10,724 nucleotides of DNA from an uncultured Collinsella sp. (GTDB lineage Bacteria; Actinomycetota; Coriobacteriia; Coriobacteriales; Coriobacteriaceae): positions 1-10,724 of the forward strand of contig URBA01000028.1 in NCBI GenBank assembly GCA_900545905.1, given 5' to 3'. This document shows positions 1-6,607 of the stretch, in pieces; the first letter of the stretch is position 1, and the number at the start of each line of letters is the position of its first letter. The notes under the pieces were generated by a model. The model was not told the DNA's origin, searched no databases, and saw nothing but the letters and a program-made list of their open reading frames with translations. The translations under genes and the position numbers were made by a program.

Positions 1-22
1 TTTTTTGCAAAGCCAAAAATAG

Positions 23-691
23 CTAATTCAGCCCCGTCCCGATAAAACCCTCACGGAATAGATATCCGATTGCTACGCCATGATGGACGGTTATTGTTGC
101 CGTTCTTCTTACGATGTTGCTGATGCCGGTGTCGGCTAGTAATCCTAGTGGTCTGTGATCTAATTCCCATTCTAGGCCTTGTTCGCTGACTTCCGTGTTT
201 GGAGCGATAGCGATGATGGAGAAGGTTTTGCCTTCGTGGCCTTCTATGGTCCAGGACTCACCTGCGTGCAGAATGCGGGCAGTCACATCGTCCTCGGCAA
301 TCCAGACGGGGGCGTCGTCATAGCCCGCCAACAGCCCCAGCACGCTAAGCGCCATGTCGGGGCGGCCTCCGGTAGCGCAGGTTGCTATTACTTCGGCTCC
401 TGGCCAGCGACGGCGGACGGTATCGAGCGCGAGCGCCAGATCGGTATAGTCCTTGTACGGATCGTGACGCTCAACTTCAAAATCGGTGGCGGCATCGACT
501 AGTGCTCGGCCCTCATCGCTCACCGTGTCGGCGTCACCAACGTATACGTCGCAGCTCAAGCCGGCTCCCAGCAGGGCATCGAGTCCGCGGTCCACGGCAA
601 CGATGTGGTCGCACTCCTCTGCCAGTTGTCGCAGCAATTCGGCGCTCGCCACCACGGGCGAGCCGCACACTACTAATACTTTGCAAGCCAC
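23..691 (-). CDS. thiN: Thiamine pyrophosphokinase (thiamine diphosphokinase)
   Basis: This 222-residue protein probably transfers pyrophosphate from ATP to thiamine, giving the cofactor thiamine diphosphate in the cytosol (EC 2.7.6.2). The family signatures are in order: VDRGLDALL near residues 33-41, the acidic metal/nucleotide motif VGDADT at 51-56 (family GDxDS), DYTDLALAL at 81-89, TGGRPDMALS at 107-116 (family GGRxDH; the usual His is Met here), and a C-terminal beta domain with GISNIV near 189-194. The length matches stand-alone bacterial enzymes. The start is GTG at 691, preceded by GAGG with short spacing. It lies 9 nt after the HAD gene stop and in the same frame, so translation is probably coupled and both genes share one mRNA. 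No other thiamine gene is visible, so the assignment rests on motifs only. Confidence 0.88.
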   Translation of the reverse strand: MACKVLVVCGSPVVASAELLRQLAEECDHIVAVDRGLDALLGAGLSCDVYVGDADTVSDEGRALVDAATDFEVERHDPYKDYTDLALALDTVRRRWPGAEVIATCATGGRPDMALSVLGLLAGYDDAPVWIAEDDVTARILHAGESWTIEGHEGKTFSIIAIAPNTEVSEQGLEWELDHRPLGLLADTGISNIVRRTATITVHHGVAIGYLFREGFIGTGLN

Positions 692-700
692 AATCCTCGC

Positions 701-1390
701 CTAGCCCTTAAACTCAAGAACGCGATCCAAATCCAGCTCCTCGTAGCTGTCAATAAAGATATCGCAGTTGACTCGCACCTCATCGCGCTTCATGCGGCCA
801 TGAGGGTCATAGATACCCACGCGCTTAAATCCAGCGGCCCCGGAGCTCTTAAGGCCAAAGACCGCGTCCTCAAACACCCACGCGCGATCAAACTTGCGCC
901 CATGGCGCTCCTCCAAGCGACGCAGCGCAAGTTCATACACATCCGGGAACTGTTTGGAGCGTCCCGCCTCGCCCGTCGTGGTAACAAACTCCATGTACAC
1001 GTCGAGCCCGGCGCCAGCGAGTGCAGACTTTACCAGCTCGGCCGGCGTGGACGTAGCCACGCACATGGCGATGCCAGCCGCCTTCGCCTGCTCCAAAAAT
1101 GCCAGCAGCCCATCGCGCGGCGGTACCTTGGAGTAGCCATCGATCAGGATCTCGCTCAGCTCGCGATACAGCTTCTCGCCACCTGCGCCAATGCCCCACG
1201 TGTCGTGGTAGGCCTGACATTCGTCCTCGAGCGAAAGATGCTCAAACTGGGCAAAATCGTCGACCGTCACGTCGACACCGTGGCGGTGCAATAACTCGGG
1301 CTGGGCATAGGCCCAAACGGGCGTGCTATTTACCAGCGTGCCGTCGCAATCGAAAACAAAAGCAACCTTGGGAGCGGCGGTATGGGACAT
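701..1390 (-). CDS. HAD-superfamily hydrolase, beta-phosphoglucomutase-like
   Basis: This 229-residue cytosolic phosphatase or phosphomutase belongs to haloacid dehalogenase subfamily I with a helical cap. Motif I is FDCDGTLVNS at 13-22 (nucleophile D14, acid/base D16). Motif II is ATSTP at 112-116, the motif III lysine is probably K146 in RSKQFPD, and motif IV is VFEDAVFGLKSSGAAGF at 172-188 (metal ligands E174 and D175). Residues between about 24 and 90 form the cap. The substrate cannot be read from sequence; the closest relatives by motif act on sugar phosphates or similar small phosphoesters. ATG at 1390 is preferred over an in-frame TTG at 1411 because AAAGG sits 7 nt upstream of it. 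The gene is divergent from the glg cluster and first in a unit with thiN. Control by the inverted repeat over its -35 box is inferred. Confidence 0.87.
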   Translation of the reverse strand: MSHTAAPKVAFVFDCDGTLVNSTPVWAYAQPELLHRHGVDVTVDDFAQFEHLSLEDECQAYHDTWGIGAGGEKLYRELSEILIDGYSKVPPRDGLLAFLEQAKAAGIAMCVATSTPAELVKSALAGAGLDVYMEFVTTTGEAGRSKQFPDVYELALRRLEERHGRKFDRAWVFEDAVFGLKSSGAAGFKRVGIYDPHGRMKRDEVRVNCDIFIDSYEELDLDRVLEFKG

Positions 1391-1397
1391 AAACGAA

Positions 1398-1402
1398 CCT
1401 TT
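1398..1402 (-). promoter_or_regulatory. Ribosome binding site of the HAD hydrolase gene
   Basis: On the minus strand AAAGG lies 7 nt before ATG at 1390. This decides the start in favour of 1390 over the in-frame TTG at 1411, which would lengthen the protein by seven residues and place this site inside the coding region. Confidence 0.7.
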
Positions 1403-1424
1403 CGATATCAAATGGTAAACATCC

Positions 1425-1443
1425 TGCTAAAAACGTTTTACCA
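1425..1443. promoter_or_regulatory. Second half-site, imperfect LacI-like palindrome
   Basis: GTTTTACCA at 1435-1443 repeats the operator half-site exactly over 9 bases. To its left TGCTAAAAAC (1425-1434) is an imperfect mirror, so the whole looks like a palindrome centred on CG, as in many LacI-family operators. A further partial copy, TGGTAAAC, lies at 1413-1420. Both are upstream of the HAD start on its coding strand and would fall downstream of the proposed -35, a position that suits repression. Confidence 0.45.
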
Positions 1444-1460
1444 AACGTCAGCCAAACAAT

Positions 1461-1489
1461 TTTGAAACCCAAATTGGTAAAACTGTCAA
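1461..1489 (-). promoter_or_regulatory. Probable promoter of the HAD-thiN unit
   Basis: The -35 box TTGACA (plus-strand positions 1484-1489) is a perfect consensus match on the minus strand. The -10 is unclear: at 17-nt spacing the hexamer is TTCAAA (1461-1466, 3 of 6), and at 19-nt spacing CAAAAT (4 of 6). The -35 lies within the perfect inverted repeat. The start site would be some 60 nt upstream of the HAD ATG. Confidence 0.45.
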
Positions 1490-1500
1490 GAGTTTTACCA
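1475..1500. promoter_or_regulatory. Perfect 10-bp inverted repeat, probable operator
   Basis: TGGTAAAACT (1475-1484) and AGTTTTACCA (1491-1500) are exact reverse complements separated by 6 nt (GTCAAG). On the minus strand the spacer plus one arm base reads TTGACA, a consensus -35 hexamer. On the + strand the right arm contains TTACCA, the proposed -35 of the glgB promoter. A dimeric repressor or activator bound here would contact both divergent promoters. The half-site looks like those bound by LacI-family sugar regulators, but such operators usually lack a 6-nt spacer, so the regulator family is left open. Confidence 0.65.
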
Positions 1501-1524
1501 CGTCAAATCTGCCAGTGGTATAAA
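1495..1524 (+). promoter_or_regulatory. Probable extended -10 promoter of the glg cluster
   Basis: TATAAA at 1519-1524 (5 of 6 to TATAAT) is preceded by TG plus one base (1516-1518), an extended -10 arrangement. The -35 candidate TTACCA at 1495-1500 is 18 nt upstream and lies in the right arm of the inverted repeat. Transcription would start near 1531, leaving a leader of about 190 nt before glgB. Confidence 0.5.
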
Positions 1525-1610
1525 CATGTCGCTTACCGATTAAACGCCCCCGCAAATCCGCTTTCGTCCATAAAACTAACGCACAGGTGTTATCGTAGTT
1601 TCTGCCGAAA

Positions 1611-1636
1611 GTTCCACCGAGCACGCGAGGTGGAAC
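1611..1636 (+). repeat. Inverted repeat in the glgB leader (8-bp arms)
   Basis: GTTCCACC (1611-1618) and GGTGGAAC (1629-1636) are exact reverse complements around a 10-nt loop. In RNA this is a stable hairpin; as DNA it could be a protein site. No T run follows, so it is not an intrinsic terminator. Confidence 0.6.
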
Positions 1637-1670
1637 GAATCATAGAACTATCGCCGTCCCTTCGATTCGT
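1635..1670 (+). repeat. Second inverted repeat in the glgB leader (7-bp arms)
   Basis: ACGAATC (1635-1641) and GATTCGT (1664-1670) are exact reverse complements 22 nt apart. The left arm shares its first two bases with the right arm of the preceding hairpin, so the two structures compete slightly at their border. The function is unknown. Confidence 0.4.
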
Positions 1671-1721
1671 GCAGCCCTGGACCTTTCGCATTTAGTCACC
1701 AAGGCAACACGCTGCCGCGTC

Positions 1722-3983
1722 ATGATGGGATCAAACGTGAGCGATACAAAGCTAAAGCCAGGAACCAAAAAGCCCGCTACCCGCAAGCCGGCTCCGCACG
1801 CACCGGAGCTCACCAAGGACGATGTCTATCTGTTTGGCATTGGCATGTGGGAGCGCAGCTGGGAAAAGATGGGCGCGCACCCCGATACGCAGCAGCGTAC
1901 GCGCGGCTGGCGTTTTTGCGTTTGGGCGCCCGACGTAAAGAGCGTCCACGTCATTGGCGAATTTAACGACTGGGATGAGGAGGCCAACCCGCTGGTGCCC
2001 GTTCATACGAGCGCTATCTGGGAAGGCTTTATTCCTTGCGCCGAGCAAGGCCAGCTCTATAAATATCTCATCGAGACCAACGAGGGCGAAAAGCTCTACA
2101 AGGCCGATCCGTATGCCTTTAAGGCCGAGTGCCCTCCGGGTACCGCCAGCGTGCTGTGGACCCTCGATGGCTACAAGTGGAACGACGCCGCATGGCTCAA
2201 GCGCCGCGCCGGCCACAACCACATGTCGCAGCCGCTCAACATCTACGAGGTGCATATTGGCTCGTGGAAGCGCCACGGCGATGCGCCGCAGGGCGAGCCG
2301 GACGAGTTCGGTAACTACCCCGGCCCCATGGACCCCTTCCCCGCACAGCGCGGCGAGTTCTACACCTACGACGACCTGTCGGTGGAGCTCGTGGACTACG
2401 TGCGCGACATGGGCTATACGCACATCGAGGTCATGCCGCTCATGGAGCATCCCTTCGATGGCTCCTGGGGCTACCAGACGACCGGCTACTATGCCGCCAC
2501 GTCGCGCTACGGCGACCCGCAGCAGCTCATGCACTTTATCGATGCGTGCCACGAGGCGGGCATCGGCGTGATCATGGACTGGGTGCCCGGCGGTTTTTGC
2601 GCCGACTCCCACGGCCTTGCCACCTTTAACGGCCATATGCTGTTTGAGCACGAGATTCACCCCAACTGGGGCACGCACAAGTTTGACTTCGCCCGCGGCG
2701 AGGTCCGCTCCTTCCTGGTCTCCAACGTGCTGTACTGGCTCGAGAACTTCCACGTGGACGGCATTCGCATGGACGGTGTGTCCAGCATGCTGTACCTCAA
2801 CTTTGGCATCGACGATCCCGGCCAAAAGAAGTTCAACAAGTACGGTACCGAGGAGGACCTGGACGCCAGCGCGTTCATCCGTCAGGTCAACTGCGCCGTC
2901 GAGGCTCACTACCCCGACGTGATGATGATGGCCGAGGAGTCCACCGCGTGGCCGCTCGTGACCTATCCGCCGCAGGACGGCGGCCTGGGCTTCCACTACA
3001 AGTGGGACATGGGCTGGATGAACGACACCCTGCACTACATGCAAACCGATTTTCCGTGGCGCCCCGGCAACCACGGGCTGCTCACTTTCTCCATCATGTA
3101 CGCCTTTACCGAGAACTTTATTTGCCCGCTGAGCCACGACGAGGTCGTGCACGGCAAGTGCTCGCTCATCGGCCGCATGCCGGGCGACTGGTGGCGCCAG
3201 TTTGCCGGTCTGCGCACGCTGGCCTTCTACCAGATGACGCACCCCGGTGCCAAGCTCAACTTTATGGGCAACGAGATCGGCCAGTTTATTGAGTGGCGCT
3301 ATTACGAGTCCATCCAGTGGTTCCTGACCGAGGAGTACGAGACCCACCGTCATCATCAGGCGTTTATCAAGGCGCTCAACCACCTGTACACCGCCGAGCC
3401 CGCCCTGTACGAGCGCGGCTACACCGATGACGGCTTTACCTGGATCGACGCGGACAACTCCAAGCAGTCCATCGTGAGCTTTGTGCGCCAGGGCGAGGAC
3501 ATCGACGACGACCTGGTGATCCTGATCAACTTTGACCCGGCGAGCTACGAGAGCTTCCGCGTGGGCGTGCCGCGCGAGGGTGACTGGGAGGTCATCTTCG
3601 ATTCCGACCGTCCCGAGTTTGGCGGCAGCGGCTATGCCGGTGAGGAGCCCTACACCTGCTCGAGCGAGCCCTATCCCTGGAACGGGCAGATGGACTCCAT
3701 CGAGATCAAGGTACCCGGCCTGGCAGGCGTGGTGCTTAAGCGCCGCGGTCCGAGCAGCTACAAGCCGCCCGTGGTCGAGGAGCCCAAGAAAGCGACGCGC
3801 AAGCGTGCGTCCTCGGTGAAGCCCAAGCCTGCGGCTGCCAAGAAGGCTCCGGCTAAGGCGAAGGCTGCCAAGCCCGCTGCCAAGGCCACGGCCAAGTCCA
3901 CCACGGCCAAGAAGGCAGCCACCAAAAAGACTGCTCCCAAGGCCAAAGTAGCTGCTGTTAAGGCTCCAACCAAGAAAGCGTAA
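1722..3983 (+). CDS. glgB: 1,4-alpha-glucan branching enzyme with H1-like C-terminal tail
   Basis: This 753-residue protein cleaves alpha-1,4 chains and re-attaches them as alpha-1,6 branches on glycogen (EC 2.4.1.18). After a short basic N-terminus (K/R at 10-22) comes a CBM48-like domain (FCVWAP at 65-70), the GH13 barrel (about 180-560), and a beta domain ending near 675. The nucleophile is D351 in GIRMDGVSSML, the acid/base is E405 or E406 in AEEST, and the transition-state stabiliser is D473 in LSHDEVVHGK. Two things are odd. Region I reads DWVPGGF (286-292), with Gly291 where GH13 enzymes have His. Residues 686-753 form a Lys/Ala/Pro/Thr tail with about 21 lysines and no acidic residue after E687. 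No strong Shine-Dalgarno precedes ATG 1722 or 1725; GTG at 1737, behind GGGA, is an alternative start. It is first gene of the glg cluster. Confidence 0.95.
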   Translation: MMGSNVSDTKLKPGTKKPATRKPAPHAPELTKDDVYLFGIGMWERSWEKMGAHPDTQQRTRGWRFCVWAPDVKSVHVIGEFNDWDEEANPLVPVHTSAIWEGFIPCAEQGQLYKYLIETNEGEKLYKADPYAFKAECPPGTASVLWTLDGYKWNDAAWLKRRAGHNHMSQPLNIYEVHIGSWKRHGDAPQGEPDEFGNYPGPMDPFPAQRGEFYTYDDLSVELVDYVRDMGYTHIEVMPLMEHPFDGSWGYQTTGYYAATSRYGDPQQLMHFIDACHEAGIGVIMDWVPGGFCADSHGLATFNGHMLFEHEIHPNWGTHKFDFARGEVRSFLVSNVLYWLENFHVDGIRMDGVSSMLYLNFGIDDPGQKKFNKYGTEEDLDASAFIRQVNCAVEAHYPDVMMMAEESTAWPLVTYPPQDGGLGFHYKWDMGWMNDTLHYMQTDFPWRPGNHGLLTFSIMYAFTENFICPLSHDEVVHGKCSLIGRMPGDWWRQFAGLRTLAFYQMTHPGAKLNFMGNEIGQFIEWRYYESIQWFLTEEYETHRHHQAFIKALNHLYTAEPALYERGYTDDGFTWIDADNSKQSIVSFVRQGEDIDDDLVILINFDPASYESFRVGVPREGDWEVIFDSDRPEFGGSGYAGEEPYTCSSEPYPWNGQMDSIEIKVPGLAGVVLKRRGPSSYKPPVVEEPKKATRKRASSVKPKPAAAKKAPAKAKAAKPAAKATAKSTTAKKAATKKTAPKAKVAAVKAPTKKA
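3777..3980 (+). repeat. Low-complexity segment coding the lysine-rich tail of GlgB
   Basis: The codons are almost wholly AAG, GCC/GCT, CCC/CCG and ACC/ACG, repeating units such as AKKAPAK, KPAAKATAK and TTAKKAATKK. Composition resembles the C-terminal domain of histone H1 and the PAKK-type tails of some actinobacterial HU proteins. A 14-nt stretch, ACGGCCAAGAAGGC (3903-3916), recurs exactly in the GlgA tail at 10683-10696. Confidence 0.8.
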
Positions 3984-4008
3984 CAAACGCGTTACCACTG
4001 TAATTACC

Positions 4009-4023
4009 CGCCCCGCGGGGGCG
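4009..4023 (+). repeat. GC-rich hairpin between glgB and glgP
   Basis: CGCCCC (4009-4014) pairs with GGGGCG (4018-4023) around a 3-nt loop, 26 nt after the glgB stop. No T run follows, so full termination is unlikely. A second possible stem, CCGGG (4046-4050) with CCCGG (4058-4062), lies just upstream of the glgP Shine-Dalgarno. Confidence 0.5.
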
Positions 4024-4075
4024 TAGGATGTAAGTCATAACCGTTCCGGGAGATATCCCCGGGGGAAAGGAACGT

Positions 4076-6502
4076 ATGAATAAGATCTTCGACAACAAGC
4101 AAGAGTTTACCGAGCTCTATCGCGATGCCGTCATGAGCATCAGCGGCAAGAGCGTCGAGGCCGCCAGCGACCTCGACCGCTTTAACGCCCTGGCCAAGCT
4201 CGTGGCCGAGAAGGCCCGCACCGTTGCCACCAAGAGCGACGCCCGTGCGGCGTCCGAGGGCAAGAAGCGCGTGTACTACTTCTCGATCGAGTTTTTGATC
4301 GGCCGCCTGCTCGACAACTACCTGCTCAACTTTGGCGTGCGCGACATGGTCGCCGAGGCGCTCGACGAAATGGGCTTCGACCTGTCCGTCATCGAGAACC
4401 AGGAGCCCGATCCGGCTCTGGGCAACGGCGGCCTGGGCCGTCTGGCCGCATGCTTTTTGGATTCCATGGCAGCCGAGGGCATTGCCGGCTACGGCAACGG
4501 CATGCGCTACCGCTACGGCCTGTTCAAGCAGGAGATCGTCAACGGTAGCCAGGTCGAGGCCACCGACGAGTGGCTCACCCACGGCTATCCCTGGGAGGTC
4601 CGTCGTCAGGACAAGGCCGTGACCATCAAGTTCGGTGGCCGCGTTGAGGGCTTTGAGGAGGACGGCCGCACGTTCTACCGCACGGTGGACACGCAGGACA
4701 TCCTGGCCGTCCCTTATGACATCCCCGTCGTGGGCTATGCCGGCGAGACTGTCAACAAGCTGCGCGTATGGGCCGCCGAACCGGTCGAGGAGCACTTCGA
4801 TCTGGAGGCCTTCAACCGCGGCGACTACGCCCTGGCAGACGCCGAGCGCGCCGAGGCCGAGGCCATCAGCGCCATCCTCTACCCCAACGACGCCGGTGAG
4901 CACGGCCGTCTGCTGCGCCTAAAGCAGGAGTACCTGTTTGTATCGGCCGGCATCTACAGCCTGCTCGACACCTTTGAGAAGGAGCACGGCGCGAACTGGG
5001 AGCTGCTGCCGCAGTTTGTGGCCATCCACACCAACGACACCCACCCCGCCATGTGCGGGCCCGAGCTTATGCGCATCCTTATCGATGAGAAGAAGCTCGA
5101 GTGGGACGATGCCTGGAACATCGTGACGCAGGTCGTGAGCTACACCAACCACACCATCCTTCCCGAGGCTCTGGAGAAGTGGCCCATCGGCACGCTCTCC
5201 AAGCTCCTCCCCCGCGTGTACCAGATCATCGACGAGATCAGCCGTCGTTGGCATGAGTCGTTCGACACCACGCAGGAGGGTTGGCAGGAGCGCCTGCGCC
5301 AGACCGCCATTCTGTGGGACGGCGAGATTCGCATGGCCAATCTGTCTGTGATCTGCAGCCACAGCGTTAACGGCGTGGCCAAGATCCACTCCGACATCAT
5401 CAAAAACATCGTGCTCAAGGACTTCTATGCCCTGACGCCCGAGAAGTTCAACAACAAGACCAACGGCATCTCGCACCGTCGCTTCTTTGCCGAGGCCAAC
5501 CCCACCTACGCCAAGCTCGTCACCGAGGCCATTGGCGATGGCTGGCTCAAGGACGCCTTTGAGCTCGAGAAGCTCAAAGAGTTCCAGAACGACACCGAGT
5601 TCCTGAAGGCCGTGGGTGCCTCCAAGCGCGCCAACAAGGAGCGCCTAGCCGCCTACGTTAAGGCCGAGACCGGTCTGGTCATCGACCCCAACACCGTCTT
5701 TGATGTTCAGGTTAAGCGCTTCCATGCCTACAAGCGCCAGCTCATGAACATCATGAAGGTGATGGACATCTACAACCGTCGCATCGCCGACCCCAACTTC
5801 CACGTGACGCCGACGACCTTCATCTTTAGCGGCAAGGCGGCCTCGAGCTACACCTTTGCCAAGGAGACCATCCGCCTCATCAACTCCGTGGCCGATGTTA
5901 TCAACAACGACCCGCGCGTCAACGAGGTCATGAAGGTCTGCTTTATCCCCAATTTCCGCGTGAGCAACGCCCAGCTCATCTACCCCGCCGCCGAGATCTC
6001 GGAGCAGATCTCCACGGCCGGCAAGGAGGCCTCGGGCACGTCCAACATGAAGCTCATGATGAACGGCGCCATTACGCTGGGCACCCTCGACGGCGCCAAC
6101 ATCGAGATTGCCGACCTGGCCGGCCGCGAGAACGAGGCCATCTTTGGCCTGACTGCTCCCGAGGTCGAGAAGCTCTGGGCATCCAACAGCTACTTTGCGT
6201 GGGATACGCTCAACAACGATCGCGAGCGTCTGGGCCGCGTTATGGACGAGCTCAAGGACAACACCTTTGCGGGTCTTTCGGGCAACTTCGAGAGTATCTA
6301 CAACGAGCTCATGAACAACAACGACCCCGACCTGGTCATGGCCGATTTCCGCAGCTACGTGGATGCGTGGGAGGCGCTCACGAACAGCTACGGCGACCAG
6401 GCGACTTGGAACCGCAAGGCGCTGCTCAACACCGCCTCCTCCGGCTGGTTCTCGAGCGACCGCACCATTCGCGAGTATCGCGACGAGATCTGGCACGCTT
6501 AA
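4076..6502 (+). CDS. glgP: Glycogen/alpha-glucan phosphorylase
   Basis: This 808-residue GT35 phosphorylase uses phosphate to release glucose-1-phosphate from the non-reducing ends of glycogen (EC 2.4.1.1) with pyridoxal phosphate as cofactor. Visible signatures are GNGGLGRLAA at 116-125, VKRFHAYKRQLMN at 546-558, and the cofactor motif EASGTSNMK with the Schiff-base lysine at K659, followed by NGAITLGTLDGANIEI. The length fits the bacterial family. No N-terminal extension of the kind that carries the phosphorylation site of animal muscle enzymes is seen, so covalent control of that type is unlikely. ATG 4076 follows AAAGGA by about 5 nt, a clear start. It lies 92 nt after glgB and 105 nt before glgC, same strand, so glycogen breakdown and synthesis are encoded together. 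Confidence 0.96.
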   Translation: MNKIFDNKQEFTELYRDAVMSISGKSVEAASDLDRFNALAKLVAEKARTVATKSDARAASEGKKRVYYFSIEFLIGRLLDNYLLNFGVRDMVAEALDEMGFDLSVIENQEPDPALGNGGLGRLAACFLDSMAAEGIAGYGNGMRYRYGLFKQEIVNGSQVEATDEWLTHGYPWEVRRQDKAVTIKFGGRVEGFEEDGRTFYRTVDTQDILAVPYDIPVVGYAGETVNKLRVWAAEPVEEHFDLEAFNRGDYALADAERAEAEAISAILYPNDAGEHGRLLRLKQEYLFVSAGIYSLLDTFEKEHGANWELLPQFVAIHTNDTHPAMCGPELMRILIDEKKLEWDDAWNIVTQVVSYTNHTILPEALEKWPIGTLSKLLPRVYQIIDEISRRWHESFDTTQEGWQERLRQTAILWDGEIRMANLSVICSHSVNGVAKIHSDIIKNIVLKDFYALTPEKFNNKTNGISHRRFFAEANPTYAKLVTEAIGDGWLKDAFELEKLKEFQNDTEFLKAVGASKRANKERLAAYVKAETGLVIDPNTVFDVQVKRFHAYKRQLMNIMKVMDIYNRRIADPNFHVTPTTFIFSGKAASSYTFAKETIRLINSVADVINNDPRVNEVMKVCFIPNFRVSNAQLIYPAAEISEQISTAGKEASGTSNMKLMMNGAITLGTLDGANIEIADLAGRENEAIFGLTAPEVEKLWASNSYFAWDTLNNDRERLGRVMDELKDNTFAGLSGNFESIYNELMNNNDPDLVMADFRSYVDAWEALTNSYGDQATWNRKALLNTASSGWFSSDRTIREYRDEIWHA

Positions 6503-6536
6503 GCGCGCGAGCTCCCTTTGCCAGCACGGCATTACT

Positions 6537-6567
6537 CGACGGGCGCGACTGAGCGCCGCGCCCGTCG
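6537..6567 (+). repeat. Perfect 11-bp GC-rich hairpin between glgP and glgC
   Basis: CGACGGGCGCG (6537-6547) and CGCGCCCGTCG (6557-6567) are exact reverse complements around a 9-nt loop. The stem starts 35 nt after the glgP stop and ends 40 nt before glgC. The following bases (CTAATGGGTTT) are not a U tract, so it is better read as a processing or stability element, or a weak or factor-assisted terminator, than as an intrinsic terminator. Confidence 0.7.
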
Positions 6568-6607
6568 CTAATGGGTTTAGGAACATCGATGACAGAAGGA
6601 GAAATCG

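Larger units (their letters stand above)
1391..1721. other. Divergent intergenic control region (331 nt)
   Basis: This is the only long stretch without a convincing gene. It is more AT-rich than its surroundings, especially at 1401-1530. It contains the HAD ribosome binding site, four copies of a TGGTAAA(A)C half-site, face-to-face promoter elements and a glgB leader with two inverted repeats (1611-1636 and 1635-1670). A 77-codon open frame at 1462-1695 starts at TTG without a Shine-Dalgarno sequence and runs through the promoter elements, so it is not taken as a gene. Confidence 0.75.

Noticed and set aside
1..22. Intrinsic terminator after thiN (T run and A run around GCAAAGC)
   Set aside because: Pairing is mostly A-T with a mismatch and a two-bp GC core, and the site is cut by the window edge. 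It is too weak to call.
1611..1670. T-box riboswitch, because of GGTGGAAC at 1629-1636
   Set aside because: The T-box consensus continues as ACCGCG, which is absent. There is no terminator with a T run and the gene is not amino-acid related.
1462..1695. A 77-codon + strand open frame in the divergent region
   Set aside because: TTG start without Shine-Dalgarno, runs across the operator, promoter and hairpins, and has no recognisable domain. Non-coding control sequence explains it better.
1752..3998. A 748-codon open frame antisense to glgB
   Set aside because: It mirrors the G/C third-position bias of glgB, its translation is low complexity (Gly/Leu/Val/His rich) with no recognisable domain, and it starts and ends with no regulatory signals. 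The + strand gene explains the region fully.
4004..4903. A 299-codon antisense open frame at the start of glgP
   Set aside because: Same shadow effect: no domain, no ribosome binding site of note, opposite to a clear phosphorylase.
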